From Bacteroidales bacterium (lineage in GTDB: Bacteria; Bacteroidota; Bacteroidia; Bacteroidales; PXBB01), in assembly GCA_028698995.1 (NCBI GenBank), contig JAQVVM010000025.1:1-63671 (forward strand): a stretch of DNA of 63,671 nt, read 5' to 3'. A program made the position numbers and the translations under genes. A model generated the notes under the pieces. The model did not search any database. It saw only the letters and a program-made list of their open reading frames with translations, and was not told the origin of the DNA. Within the stretch, counting starts at the first letter, position 1; every line of letters begins with the position of its first letter. Shown piece after piece: positions 46,035-55,600 of the stretch.

Positions 46035-49000
46035 ATGGATGATAATATACCCTTGAATTCTCGCACACATCACGAATCAGATATTTTTAACAATATTGAT
46101 GACCTGATAAAATCACCTGAGAAATTAAAACGACTTCTTGCCGAGAAGAAAGAACGATTAAAGGAGTTGGAAGCCATTAATCAAACTTCTCGCATTCTTA
46201 AAGAGAACACTCATATTGACGTTATGCTTCAGCAGATTTGTAGCATCTTACCGCGCGCATGGCAATATCCATCACACACGGTAGCACGTATTAAATATGG
46301 TACAGAAGAATATTCAAGTCTTGGATTTGAAGAGACACAATGGCGGCAGATTAAAACTTTCGAAACAGTAAATAATAAACAAGGTGTCATTGAAATATTT
46401 TATACAAAAGAATTTCCTTTGCTAGACGAAGGACCTTTTCTTAAAGAGGAACGTGAGCTGATAAACAATCTTGCAAGTATTATCTCTGGTTATCTAAATA
46501 CACTTATTGGAAAGAATTACATCAAGTCGCTGGATTTAAGTTCGAGTAAAAAAGAAATATCAGTAGAAGAAAGTGCGAGCATGAAGTTGCTCCAGAAATT
46601 TCTTAGAAAACATAATTCAGATCGTGATATCTATCATGATTTAATGCCCCATAAAGTAAGAGAAATATTGTTGGTTGCGAATCTTTATGATGCCTACAGT
46701 ATTGAAAAAGAAGGACGATTTTTTGAACAGGTCTCAGGTGAATATTATCAGCTTAATCTTTCTTCTGCACCGCGTGTAACAGGGGTTTCAACTCCCGACG
46801 AAGCCTTGGAGAAATTGCAGTTTAAACATTATGATCTTGTTATTGTTATGATGGGTGTTGATAAAAAAACACCTATTGAATTAGGTCAGATAATAAAACA
46901 AATTTATCCAAGTATTCCCATTTTCTTGCTTCTGAACAATAACAGTGATATTGCCTTATTTGAGGATGGGAGCAAAAAAATTACTTACATTGATAAGATT
47001 TTTGTTTGGAATGGGGATTCAAAGGTTTTTCTTGCCATGGTTAAGTATCTTGAAGATATGCTCAATGTTGAAAATGACGTTGAAATTGGTCTTACAAGGG
47101 TTATTCTTCTTGTTGAAGATTCTGCAAAGTATTATTCACGGTATTTACCCATTTTGTATTCAATTATAATTGAACAAACCCAAAGGTTAATTGACGACAT
47201 CAACACTAATGATGAACTATACAAACTCCTGCGTATGAGGGTCAGGCCTAAAGTTTTGCTGGCTTCTAACTTTGAAGAGGCTGTTTATTTATTTAATAAA
47301 TTTAGAGAAAATATTTTATGTGTCATTTCAGATGTTAAATTTGAAAAAAAAGATATCATTTGTGAACGTGCAGGTTTGGAATTTATCAAATATGTTAAAA
47401 GTCAAATTAATGACCTACCCACTTTGCTGCAATCTTCCGATTTAGAAAATGCGAGTGAAGCCTACCAGTTGCAAACTACTTTTATTAATAAAAACTCAGA
47501 TACATTAAAAGAGGATCTTAAAAGTTTTATTAGTTATTACCTTGGTTTTGGCAATTTTGTTTATAAAGATGAAGATGGTCGTCGTGAAATAGCAACGGCT
47601 TCAAATATGTTAGAGTTTGAAAAGTTACTTAAAGTTATCCCGGATAAATCTCTTGAATATCATGCAAGACGCAATCATTTTTCCAATTGGATAATGGCAA
47701 GAGGCGAAATACAACTTGCAAAAAGAATTAAACCGGTAAAAGTTACAGACTTTAAGAACAACCAAGAGCTCAGAGAATACATGCTGACAACTATTCAAAC
47801 TTATCGCAATGAGAAAAACAAAGGTAAGGTTGTCAATTTTGATGAAACTGCTCTTCTTGACGAAACTACAATTGTAAGTTTGGTTCCGGGCGCATTAGGT
47901 GGAAAGGGGAGAGGTTTGTCTTTTATAAGTACACTTATTCATAATTTCAATTTTTCGGAGATCTTACCTAACATAAAAATCAGAACCCCACGTACTTCAA
48001 TTATTGGTACCGAGGAATTTGAAATATTTATGGAGCGGAATAGTTTAAGAGAGAAAGTTTATTATGAAAATGATTACCAAATCATCAAGGAGCTTTTCGT
48101 AAAATCGGAATTGTCATCCTCATTAATTCGTAAACTTAAAAGGTATTTGTTAATTATTGATAGACCGCTTGCTGTTAGGTCTTCGAGTCTTTTTGAAGAT
48201 TCTCTGATGCAACCCTTTGCAGGAATTTTTGATACATATTTACTTCCTAATAACGATGAAGATTTCAATGCCCGATTGGAACAGCTAAGTAATGCTATTA
48301 AACTTGTTTTTGCTTCTATCTTTTCTCCAACAGCAAGGGGGTATTTTCAAGCAGTAAATTATAAGATAGAAGAAGAGAAAATGGCCGTTATTATTCAGGA
48401 AGTTGTAGGCAACAGATTTGAAAACAGTTTCTATCCTCATATAAGCGGTGTGGCTCAGTCTTACAACTTTTATCCTTTTTCACACATGAAACCTGAAGAA
48501 GGATTCGCCGTGATGGCAGTTGGACTTGGTAAGTATGTTGTTGAAGGTGAAAAAACATACAGATTCTCACCAAAGTATCCCGGATTGGAAATCAATTCCC
48601 CCAAAGACTGCCTGAAAAATTCACAGGTTTATTTTTTTGGTGTTGATATGAGTAAGAAAAAAATAAATTTGCTTGAAGGAGAAGATGCCGGACTCGTAAC
48701 ACTTGATATATATGAGGCAGAAAAACATGGCACATTGAAGCACTGTGCTTCAGTTTATGATGCTGACAATGAGCGAATAGTTCCCGGGCTTACGCATCAG
48801 GGGCCGAGAATAATAAACTTTGCAAATATACTGAAATACGAGTATATTCCATTGGCCAAAACCATACAGATAGTTTTGGATGTTGTAAAAGAAGCCATGG
48901 GCTCTCCGGTTGAGATTGAGTTTGCTGTTGATCTTAATATGGATAAAAATTACAGGGCATCCTTTTATCTTTTACAGATAAAACCTTTGATTGGTAAAGC

Positions 49001-49544
49001 AAAAGATTTTGAGGTTAATCCCGATAAACTGGATAGAAATAAAATGATTCTATTTACCGAAAAAGGGATGGGAAATGGTAAAATTAATAATGTTTGCGAT
49101 ATTTTATATGTTAAACTGGATGCTTTTGATAAAACTAAAACCTTGGAAATTGCAGAAGAAATTTCAAAGATAAATGCACAAATGATTGTGGAAAATAAGA
49201 AATATGTTCTTATTGGTCCGGGCAGATGGGGAACAAGAGACAGATTTATTGGCATACCGGTAAGCTGGCCACAGATTTCAAATGCTAAGGTGATAGTTGA
49301 AACAAGTCAGGAGGATTTTCCTTTGGATGCTTCCTTAGGATCTCACTTTTTTCATAATGTCACTTCAATGAATGTGGGTTATTTTTCAGTTTTACATACT
49401 TCTCAAAAAGATTTTATTGATTGGGATAAAATCAATAACATCAAGGGGAATGATATAGGAAAATATTTCAGACACATTAGTCTTGATAAACCTCTGGAAA
49501 TTCTCATGGATGGAAAGAAAAGAATAGCAGTAATCACTCTTTAA
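46035..49544 (+). CDS. GAF-receiver-receiver-PPDK_N protein of unknown function (long paralogue)
   Basis: The protein is 1169 residues and has no signal peptide. After a coiled-coil start there is a GAF-like domain (~45-160). A degenerate receiver (~208-345) lacks the phospho-Asp (VIVMMG). A second receiver (~354-500) keeps E361/D362, phosphoacceptor D433 (VISDVKF), S467/S468 and K486. A pyruvate phosphate dikinase/PEP synthase-type ATP-binding domain (~610-985) has PGALGGKGRGLS, PLAVRSSSLFEDS, EIEFAVD and QIKPL. The C-terminal region (~1055-1120) has LIGPGRWGT and GIPVSWPQIS. It lacks the phosphohistidine and PEP-binding barrel domains. Possible roles include ATP-dependent phosphotransfer or regulation of central carbon flux; none is established. 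A paralogue follows ten bases later. Confidence 0.85.
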   Translation: MDDNIPLNSRTHHESDIFNNIDDLIKSPEKLKRLLAEKKERLKELEAINQTSRILKENTHIDVMLQQICSILPRAWQYPSHTVARIKYGTEEYSSLGFEETQWRQIKTFETVNNKQGVIEIFYTKEFPLLDEGPFLKEERELINNLASIISGYLNTLIGKNYIKSLDLSSSKKEISVEESASMKLLQKFLRKHNSDRDIYHDLMPHKVREILLVANLYDAYSIEKEGRFFEQVSGEYYQLNLSSAPRVTGVSTPDEALEKLQFKHYDLVIVMMGVDKKTPIELGQIIKQIYPSIPIFLLLNNNSDIALFEDGSKKITYIDKIFVWNGDSKVFLAMVKYLEDMLNVENDVEIGLTRVILLVEDSAKYYSRYLPILYSIIIEQTQRLIDDINTNDELYKLLRMRVRPKVLLASNFEEAVYLFNKFRENILCVISDVKFEKKDIICERAGLEFIKYVKSQINDLPTLLQSSDLENASEAYQLQTTFINKNSDTLKEDLKSFISYYLGFGNFVYKDEDGRREIATASNMLEFEKLLKVIPDKSLEYHARRNHFSNWIMARGEIQLAKRIKPVKVTDFKNNQELREYMLTTIQTYRNEKNKGKVVNFDETALLDETTIVSLVPGALGGKGRGLSFISTLIHNFNFSEILPNIKIRTPRTSIIGTEEFEIFMERNSLREKVYYENDYQIIKELFVKSELSSSLIRKLKRYLLIIDRPLAVRSSSLFEDSLMQPFAGIFDTYLLPNNDEDFNARLEQLSNAIKLVFASIFSPTARGYFQAVNYKIEEEKMAVIIQEVVGNRFENSFYPHISGVAQSYNFYPFSHMKPEEGFAVMAVGLGKYVVEGEKTYRFSPKYPGLEINSPKDCLKNSQVYFFGVDMSKKKINLLEGEDAGLVTLDIYEAEKHGTLKHCASVYDADNERIVPGLTHQGPRIINFANILKYEYIPLAKTIQIVLDVVKEAMGSPVEIEFAVDLNMDKNYRASFYLLQIKPLIGKAKDFEVNPDKLDRNKMILFTEKGMGNGKINNVCDILYVKLDAFDKTKTLEIAEEISKINAQMIVENKKYVLIGPGRWGTRDRFIGIPVSWPQISNAKVIVETSQEDFPLDASLGSHFFHNVTSMNVGYFSVLHTSQKDFIDWDKINNIKGNDIGKYFRHISLDKPLEILMDGKKRIAVITL

Positions 49545-49554
49545 TTTTTAGAAA

Positions 49555-52500
49555 ATGAATATTATTGAAGACAGCAATAAATTTGATTTTACGGAAACTG
49601 CATTTAAAAACCTGATGGAAAAACGGATAAGAAATGTTCTTATCATTTGCAGTAGATATGATTTTTTCATGCTAGAAGAGGATGGAAGAGTTGATGAACA
49701 GATTTTTAACGAATATGTTTCATTGAATTTACGTTATCCTCCAACTTTTATTCAGGCGTCAAACTGGCAGGAAGCTTCCAATATATTAAAAAACATACAA
49801 ATTGATTTGATTATTAATATGTTAAGCACTGGAAATATTGATCCCTTTGAACTGTCAAGAAAAATTAAAAATCATTATCCTGAAAAACCTATTGTTGTTC
49901 TCACTCCTTTCTCTCGCGAAATTTTAATGCGCCTGCATCAGGAAGATCTCACTGCTATTGATTACGTTTTTTCATGGCTGGGTCATGCCGATATTTTACT
50001 TGCTATTATTAAGTTGATAGAAGATAAAATGAATGTTATGCACGATGTTGAAAAAGTAGGAGTGCAAACTATAATTCTTGTTGAAGACAACATCCGTTTT
50101 TATTCAAGTTATTTGCCAATAATATATAAAATTCTTTTTCGACAGTCAAAGGAACTGATGACTGAAGGCTTGAATGAGCATCAGAAAATGCTTAGGATGC
50201 GTGGAAGACCTAAAATTCTACTTGCAACCAATTATGAACAAGCCGTTGATTTATACAATAAGTATAAAAATAATCTTCTTGGTATTATTTCAGATATAAG
50301 TTACAAAAGAGAAGGTACTCTTGATCCGGAAGCAGGCTTAAAACTGTGTGAAAAAATTAAAAAAGAAGATGATGGCATTACATTCTTGCTGCAATCTTCT
50401 GACATTGAATTTGAAGAAGTTGCGTATAAGATGAAGGTCGGTTTTATTTATAAACATTCTAAAACACTTCTTCATGATTTAAAATCGTTTATTATTGATT
50501 ATTTTTCTTTTGGTGATTTTATTTTTAGAATGCCTGAATCCTTTCAGGAAATTACTAGAGCTTCAGATTTACATGCATTACAAAACAAAATTTTCACCAT
50601 ACCGGATGAATCATTAGAATACCATATTAAAAGAAATGATTTCTCAAAGTGGCTTACAGCAAGGGCTTTATTTCCTCTTGCAGAATTTTTTAAACCGGTT
50701 ACCCACGAACAGTTTTCGTCTTTGCAAGAAGTCAGGGAATTTTTGTTTGATGCTATTGAACATTACAGAATGACAAAAGGTAGGGGTGTCATTGGCGAAT
50801 TTGAAAAAAGTAAATTTAATAAATATATTGTTTTTTCAAGAGTTGGTGATGGATCTGTTGGTGGTAAAGCCAGGGGACTCGCTTTTATCAATAGTCTTAT
50901 TAAGGAAAATAAGTTGTACAACAAATATCCCAATACCATCATCACAATTCCTAAAACTGTTGTGCTTAGCACAGATGTTTTCGACGAATTCATGGAGTCA
51001 AATAATCTGTATAAGATAGCCCTTTCAGATTTAAGTGATGAAGAAATACATACGCACTTCATGCATTCTCGCTTACCTTTCCGAATTCATGAGGATCTTC
51101 TTTCTTATTTATCTGTTGTAAAGAATCCAATAGCTGTAAGGTCATCGAGTATTTTGGAAGACTCACATTATCAGCCATTTGCAGGGGTTTATTCAACCTA
51201 TATGATCCCCAAGGTAAACAATGACATAAGGAAGATGGTTGAAATTCTGTCCCAGGCTATTAAGGGGGTATATGCTTCTGTTTTTTACAAATCAAGCAAA
51301 GCCTATATGGCTGCTACACATAATGTTATTGATGAAGAGAAGATGTCAATCGTTCTACAGGAAATATGTGGGAGGCAGTATGGCGAAAGATTTTATCCTA
51401 CAATTTCAGGAGTAGCCCGTTCAGTAAATTTCTACCCTATTGGGCCTGAAAATGCTGAAGATGGTATAGTTAATATCGCTTTTGGTTTAGGAAAAGTAAT
51501 TGTAGAAGGGGGTATCTCCTTGCGTTTTTCTCCAAAACATCCCCGTAATATTTTACAGTTATCTTCACCAGAGTTTGCGCTCAGAGATACACAGAAGAAA
51601 TTTATTGCGCTAGATCTCAATCCTGATAGCTTTAAGCCATCAGTTAAAGATGATATCAACCTTTTAGAGCTGGGAATAAAAGAAGCCGAAAATGATAATT
51701 GCTTTAAATACGTTGCTTCAACCTACGATTACCACTCAAATATTGTAAGAGATGGCATCAGTGAAGAAGGTAAAAGAATAATTACTTTCTCTAATATTCT
51801 AAACTTCAATTTGATGCCTTTGGCGGAAATTCTCAATGATTTCCTTCAAATCTGTAAAAAGGAGATGAATAATCATGTTGAAATAGAGTTTGCCGTGAAT
51901 ATGGATACACCCAAAGACTCACCATTTATATTTAATTTTTTACAAGTAAGACCCATTGTTCAGAACTACGAAATTGTCAATATGGATGTTGACAAAATTA
52001 ATAAGGAAGAAACTGTTATTTTTTCTACATCAGCGCTTGGTAACGGCATTATTCAAAATATCAGGGATATTGTTTACGTAAAGCCCGAAGCCTTCAACCC
52101 TGCTGATAATTTACTTATTGCTCAAGCTGTAAACGCAATTAATGAGGAATTTATTAAAGATAATAAAAACTATATTCTTATTGGACCAGGGCGTTGGGGT
52201 TCAAGCGACCCTTGGTTGGGTATTCCTGTTAAATGGGCTCAGATTTCGGCTGCAAGGCTTATTATTGAATCCGGATTGAAAAATTATAGAATAGATCCTA
52301 GTCAGGGTACACACTTCTTCCAAAATCTAACTTCTTTTCGTGTAGGATATTTTACAATAAATCCATTTATTGATGATGGGTATTACGATCTGGATTATCT
52401 CAACAATTTGCCTGCTGTTCAGGAAAGTAAATATTTGCGTCATGTCAGGACAATAAAAACGATGGAAATAAAAATTGATGGCAAGCAAAATATTGGTGTG

Positions 52501-52566
52501 GTTTATAAACCGGATTTTTCACGAAAAGTTAAATGCAAAGAACAAGCTTCAAAGCATGTTAAATAA
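49555..52566 (+). CDS. Receiver-receiver-PPDK_N protein of unknown function (short paralogue)
   Basis: This 1003-residue paralogue of the upstream gene lacks the GAF domain. A degenerate receiver (~26-160) has no phospho-Asp. A second receiver (~170-320) keeps VED (176-178), D247 (IISDISY), S281/S282 and K300. The dikinase-type ATP-binding region has GDGSVGGKARGL, PIAVRSSSILEDS, VEIEFAVN and QVRPI. The C-terminal region has LIGPGRWGSSDPW and GIPVKWAQISAA, and then GTHFFQNLTSF. The two genes are ten bases apart and are probably cotranscribed. Matching receiver residues in both suggest that phosphorylation of the second receiver matters. No histidine kinase is adjacent. Confidence 0.85.
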   Translation: MNIIEDSNKFDFTETAFKNLMEKRIRNVLIICSRYDFFMLEEDGRVDEQIFNEYVSLNLRYPPTFIQASNWQEASNILKNIQIDLIINMLSTGNIDPFELSRKIKNHYPEKPIVVLTPFSREILMRLHQEDLTAIDYVFSWLGHADILLAIIKLIEDKMNVMHDVEKVGVQTIILVEDNIRFYSSYLPIIYKILFRQSKELMTEGLNEHQKMLRMRGRPKILLATNYEQAVDLYNKYKNNLLGIISDISYKREGTLDPEAGLKLCEKIKKEDDGITFLLQSSDIEFEEVAYKMKVGFIYKHSKTLLHDLKSFIIDYFSFGDFIFRMPESFQEITRASDLHALQNKIFTIPDESLEYHIKRNDFSKWLTARALFPLAEFFKPVTHEQFSSLQEVREFLFDAIEHYRMTKGRGVIGEFEKSKFNKYIVFSRVGDGSVGGKARGLAFINSLIKENKLYNKYPNTIITIPKTVVLSTDVFDEFMESNNLYKIALSDLSDEEIHTHFMHSRLPFRIHEDLLSYLSVVKNPIAVRSSSILEDSHYQPFAGVYSTYMIPKVNNDIRKMVEILSQAIKGVYASVFYKSSKAYMAATHNVIDEEKMSIVLQEICGRQYGERFYPTISGVARSVNFYPIGPENAEDGIVNIAFGLGKVIVEGGISLRFSPKHPRNILQLSSPEFALRDTQKKFIALDLNPDSFKPSVKDDINLLELGIKEAENDNCFKYVASTYDYHSNIVRDGISEEGKRIITFSNILNFNLMPLAEILNDFLQICKKEMNNHVEIEFAVNMDTPKDSPFIFNFLQVRPIVQNYEIVNMDVDKINKEETVIFSTSALGNGIIQNIRDIVYVKPEAFNPADNLLIAQAVNAINEEFIKDNKNYILIGPGRWGSSDPWLGIPVKWAQISAARLIIESGLKNYRIDPSQGTHFFQNLTSFRVGYFTINPFIDDGYYDLDYLNNLPAVQESKYLRHVRTIKTMEIKIDGKQNIGVVYKPDFSRKVKCKEQASKHVK

Positions 52567-52588
52567 GTTTTTGAACTTTTTCATGTAA

Positions 52589-52617
52589 ACACCTGCAAAA
52601 TAATGTATTGCAAGTGT
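52589..52617. terminator. Possible terminator between convergent genes
   Basis: ACACCTGCAA (52589-52598) pairs with TTGCAAGTGT (52608-52617) with one mismatch. T residues follow a few bases later, so the call is weak. Confidence 0.4.
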
Positions 52618-52632
52618 AGTGTGTTTTAAAAA

Positions 52633-55600
52633 TTAATTATCCTCCGATTGCGATGTAATTATATTTCTAAGCTCTTGTATTTCAGTTCTTAAGCTTTCCA
52701 AATCCTCGATTTTGATATTTTGATTTTCGATGATGACTTGCTGTTCCTTTATCGCTTGTATTAATATAGGTATTAAAGATATATAATCAACGCTTTCGTA
52801 CTCAATTTCTTTGCCTCTTTCATCTGAAGGGTGAACGCCAAGAGAAACTAATTCGGGAAATACTTGTTTAAGTTCCTGAGCAATAAGTCCGAATCTGGTG
52901 CCACTATTGAAATTCATATTTTCATACTCTTCAATTCTCATTTCGTAAGTTTTGGGTTCTAGCTGAATAACTTTGGCAAGGGCTCCTTCCATTGACTTGA
53001 TATTTTTCTTAAACTTGATATCCGAAACTTGCAACCAAGTTCCAGTATAGGCACCGTTTCCGGAGCAATACAAACCGTAATTTGTTGTCCCTCCTGTAGC
53101 AGAGCCGTAAACTCCATATCTTGTTCCTGTTGTTCCTGTAGCTCTACCCCATACCCCATATACAGTTCCACTATAAGCACCTGCACTTGCTAATCCGGCA
53201 ACCCCCTGATACCCTCCGTAAAAATCACCTCCAATTCCATAGCCATCTCCAGGAATAGCTTCTCCTCTTACTGCTCTTGTATCGCTCCCTGTGCCGGTGC
53301 CATCATGTTTGGCATATATTACATAAGAGAGATATGACAGACTGTCTGTAGAAAAATAACCTGCATGTCTTAAATCTGTTTGAACCTGAAGTTTGGTGTT
53401 AGCATTGTATAAAGCACTGCTAGTCCCTAATCCAATTAATGATTGTCCTTCAACATAAAGACCATTTGCAGGAGCATTTGTACTGGATGTCCCGACTGAT
53501 GTACCTCCATTAGAAACAACCAGTAATTTTGTAGAACCATTGACCTGAACCCTCAAAGCGTTTTCACTTACAGCAGAATTTACATGAAGTTTGGAATTTG
53601 GTGAAGTTGTTCCTATACCTATTTTAGAGCCATCGTTGATTAAAATACTACTAGCAGCCCAGCCATTTCCGTCATATCTTAATGTTTGATTAGCTGTCCC
53701 TGAAGGAAGTTGTATTGCTGATGCCCATGAACCAACACCGTTTGCATCTGAAGTTAATATCTTGCCTGCTCCTGGATTTCCACCTCTGATTCTTATTTGA
53801 CCATCAATATCTAATTTTTGAGAAGGAGAAATAGTCCCTAATCCAACATTGCCATTTTTTAAAACGGTCAAAGCATTTGAACGTGAATTATGGGCAGAAC
53901 CACTGCCGACAATAAACAATGGTTCATTACTAAGCCATGTATTGGTAGTTCCTGTTGTATCATTATAGCGGCCAACAACAAATGAATTAATGGCTTTTGC
54001 AATTATTCCTTCACCTATTGCTGTACTATAATTACCTTTTGCAGAGGTAACATCACCAATAGCGGTAGATGCATATCCGGATGCCTTTGCTGAATTTCCT
54101 ATGGCTGTAGAGTACATGTGTGAAGCTTCGGAGTTATTGCCAAAAGCATAAGAATGTTGAGATATGGCCTTAGATTGACTGCCAAATGCCAATGAATAAT
54201 AATTTGAAGCTTCTGTTTTATAACCAAAAGAGAGGCAGTTATTTCCGCTTGATGTGGCATCCCACCCAAAAGCTAATGAATAACTGCCCTGAGCTGATGT
54301 GTAATCACCAAATGACATGGCATAATCACCATCAGCTTCAGTTGAATTTCCAACAGAAAACGATAAATTCCCTGTACTGCTGGCATTAGAACCATGAGCA
54401 AAGGATCCTAGTCCTGATGCAGTTGTGCTGTTACCCATGGCTACTGCAAAGTAGTTGTTTGCTGTATTCCAATTTCCAATTGTAATAGTTCCTTCTCCAC
54501 TGCTTGAATTATTATTTCCAATGGCTATTGAATTCACACCTGATGCTGTTGAACTAGAACCGATAACCATTCCGTAATTTCCTGAAGCTGTGCTAGATTG
54601 TCCAATTGCAATGGTATTAGTATCAGAAGCAGTTGTATAGGCTCCTATTGACAAAGAATTTAAACTGATAGCTTGTGTCCCGTTACCCAGGCTTAACGCA
54701 TTATTTCCTATTGCTGATGCATTATGACCAACTACGATAGCATTTGAAGAGTCTGCTTCACTCTGATTTCCAATAGTGATATTGCTCATTGAGCGGGCAA
54801 AAGAGTACCTGCCCATTACCATTGATGCCCAACCCAGAGCTTCGCTTTCATTACCGATAGCTATTGATGCAACTTCATTTGCTTTTACATTGGTTCCTAT
54901 TGCAGTTGAATTTGCAGAATCAGCCAAAGCAAAAACACCAATAGCATTGGCCCCATAACCATTAGTTTCTGCATTATAACCAATAGCTACTGAATGTACA
55001 TCATTTGATTTTGTTCTGTTTCCAATTGAAACAGAACTGGAACCTGCTGCTGAAGTATAGTTTCCAATAGCAACAGCATACGAACCATCTGTGATTGAGG
55101 TATTACCTAACGCTAATGAAAACTTGCCTTTGGCAAAATTATTAACACCCAATGCCACACTTCCATTGCCCTCCGTTTTACTGCTCATACCAATTGAAAA
55201 AGAAAAATCACCTTCGGCAACTGTTGGAAAAGAAAATGGATTTCCAAGCGTATCTTTACCTATCGATCCAAATGCAAAACTTCCTACACCATTAGCTTCA
55301 GAAGCTTCTCCTAATGCAAAACTTGAAGGTCCTGTAGCAAGAGAATGCAAACCAAAGGCATAACTGCTGTTTCCTGTCGCTTCAGCATTTTTGCCAAATG
55401 CAAAAGAGTTGTTTGCCGTTCCCTTTGCTCCGCTACTTCCTGCTACGGCACTGTCTCCCAAGGAAAAAGAATTATCACCTTCGGCTAAGGCAAAGTTGCC
55501 AATCGCAGTTGAGTAATTTCCTAAGGCCCTGGATTTGTATCCAAGTGCTTGAGAATAGTTGCCAATTGATTTTGATTCAAATCCAGATGCCCATGAGTTA

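Noticed and set aside
46035..52566. Call as pyruvate phosphate dikinase or PEP synthase
   Set aside because: The phosphohistidine and PEP-binding barrel domains are absent from both proteins, so the standard reaction cannot be assumed.
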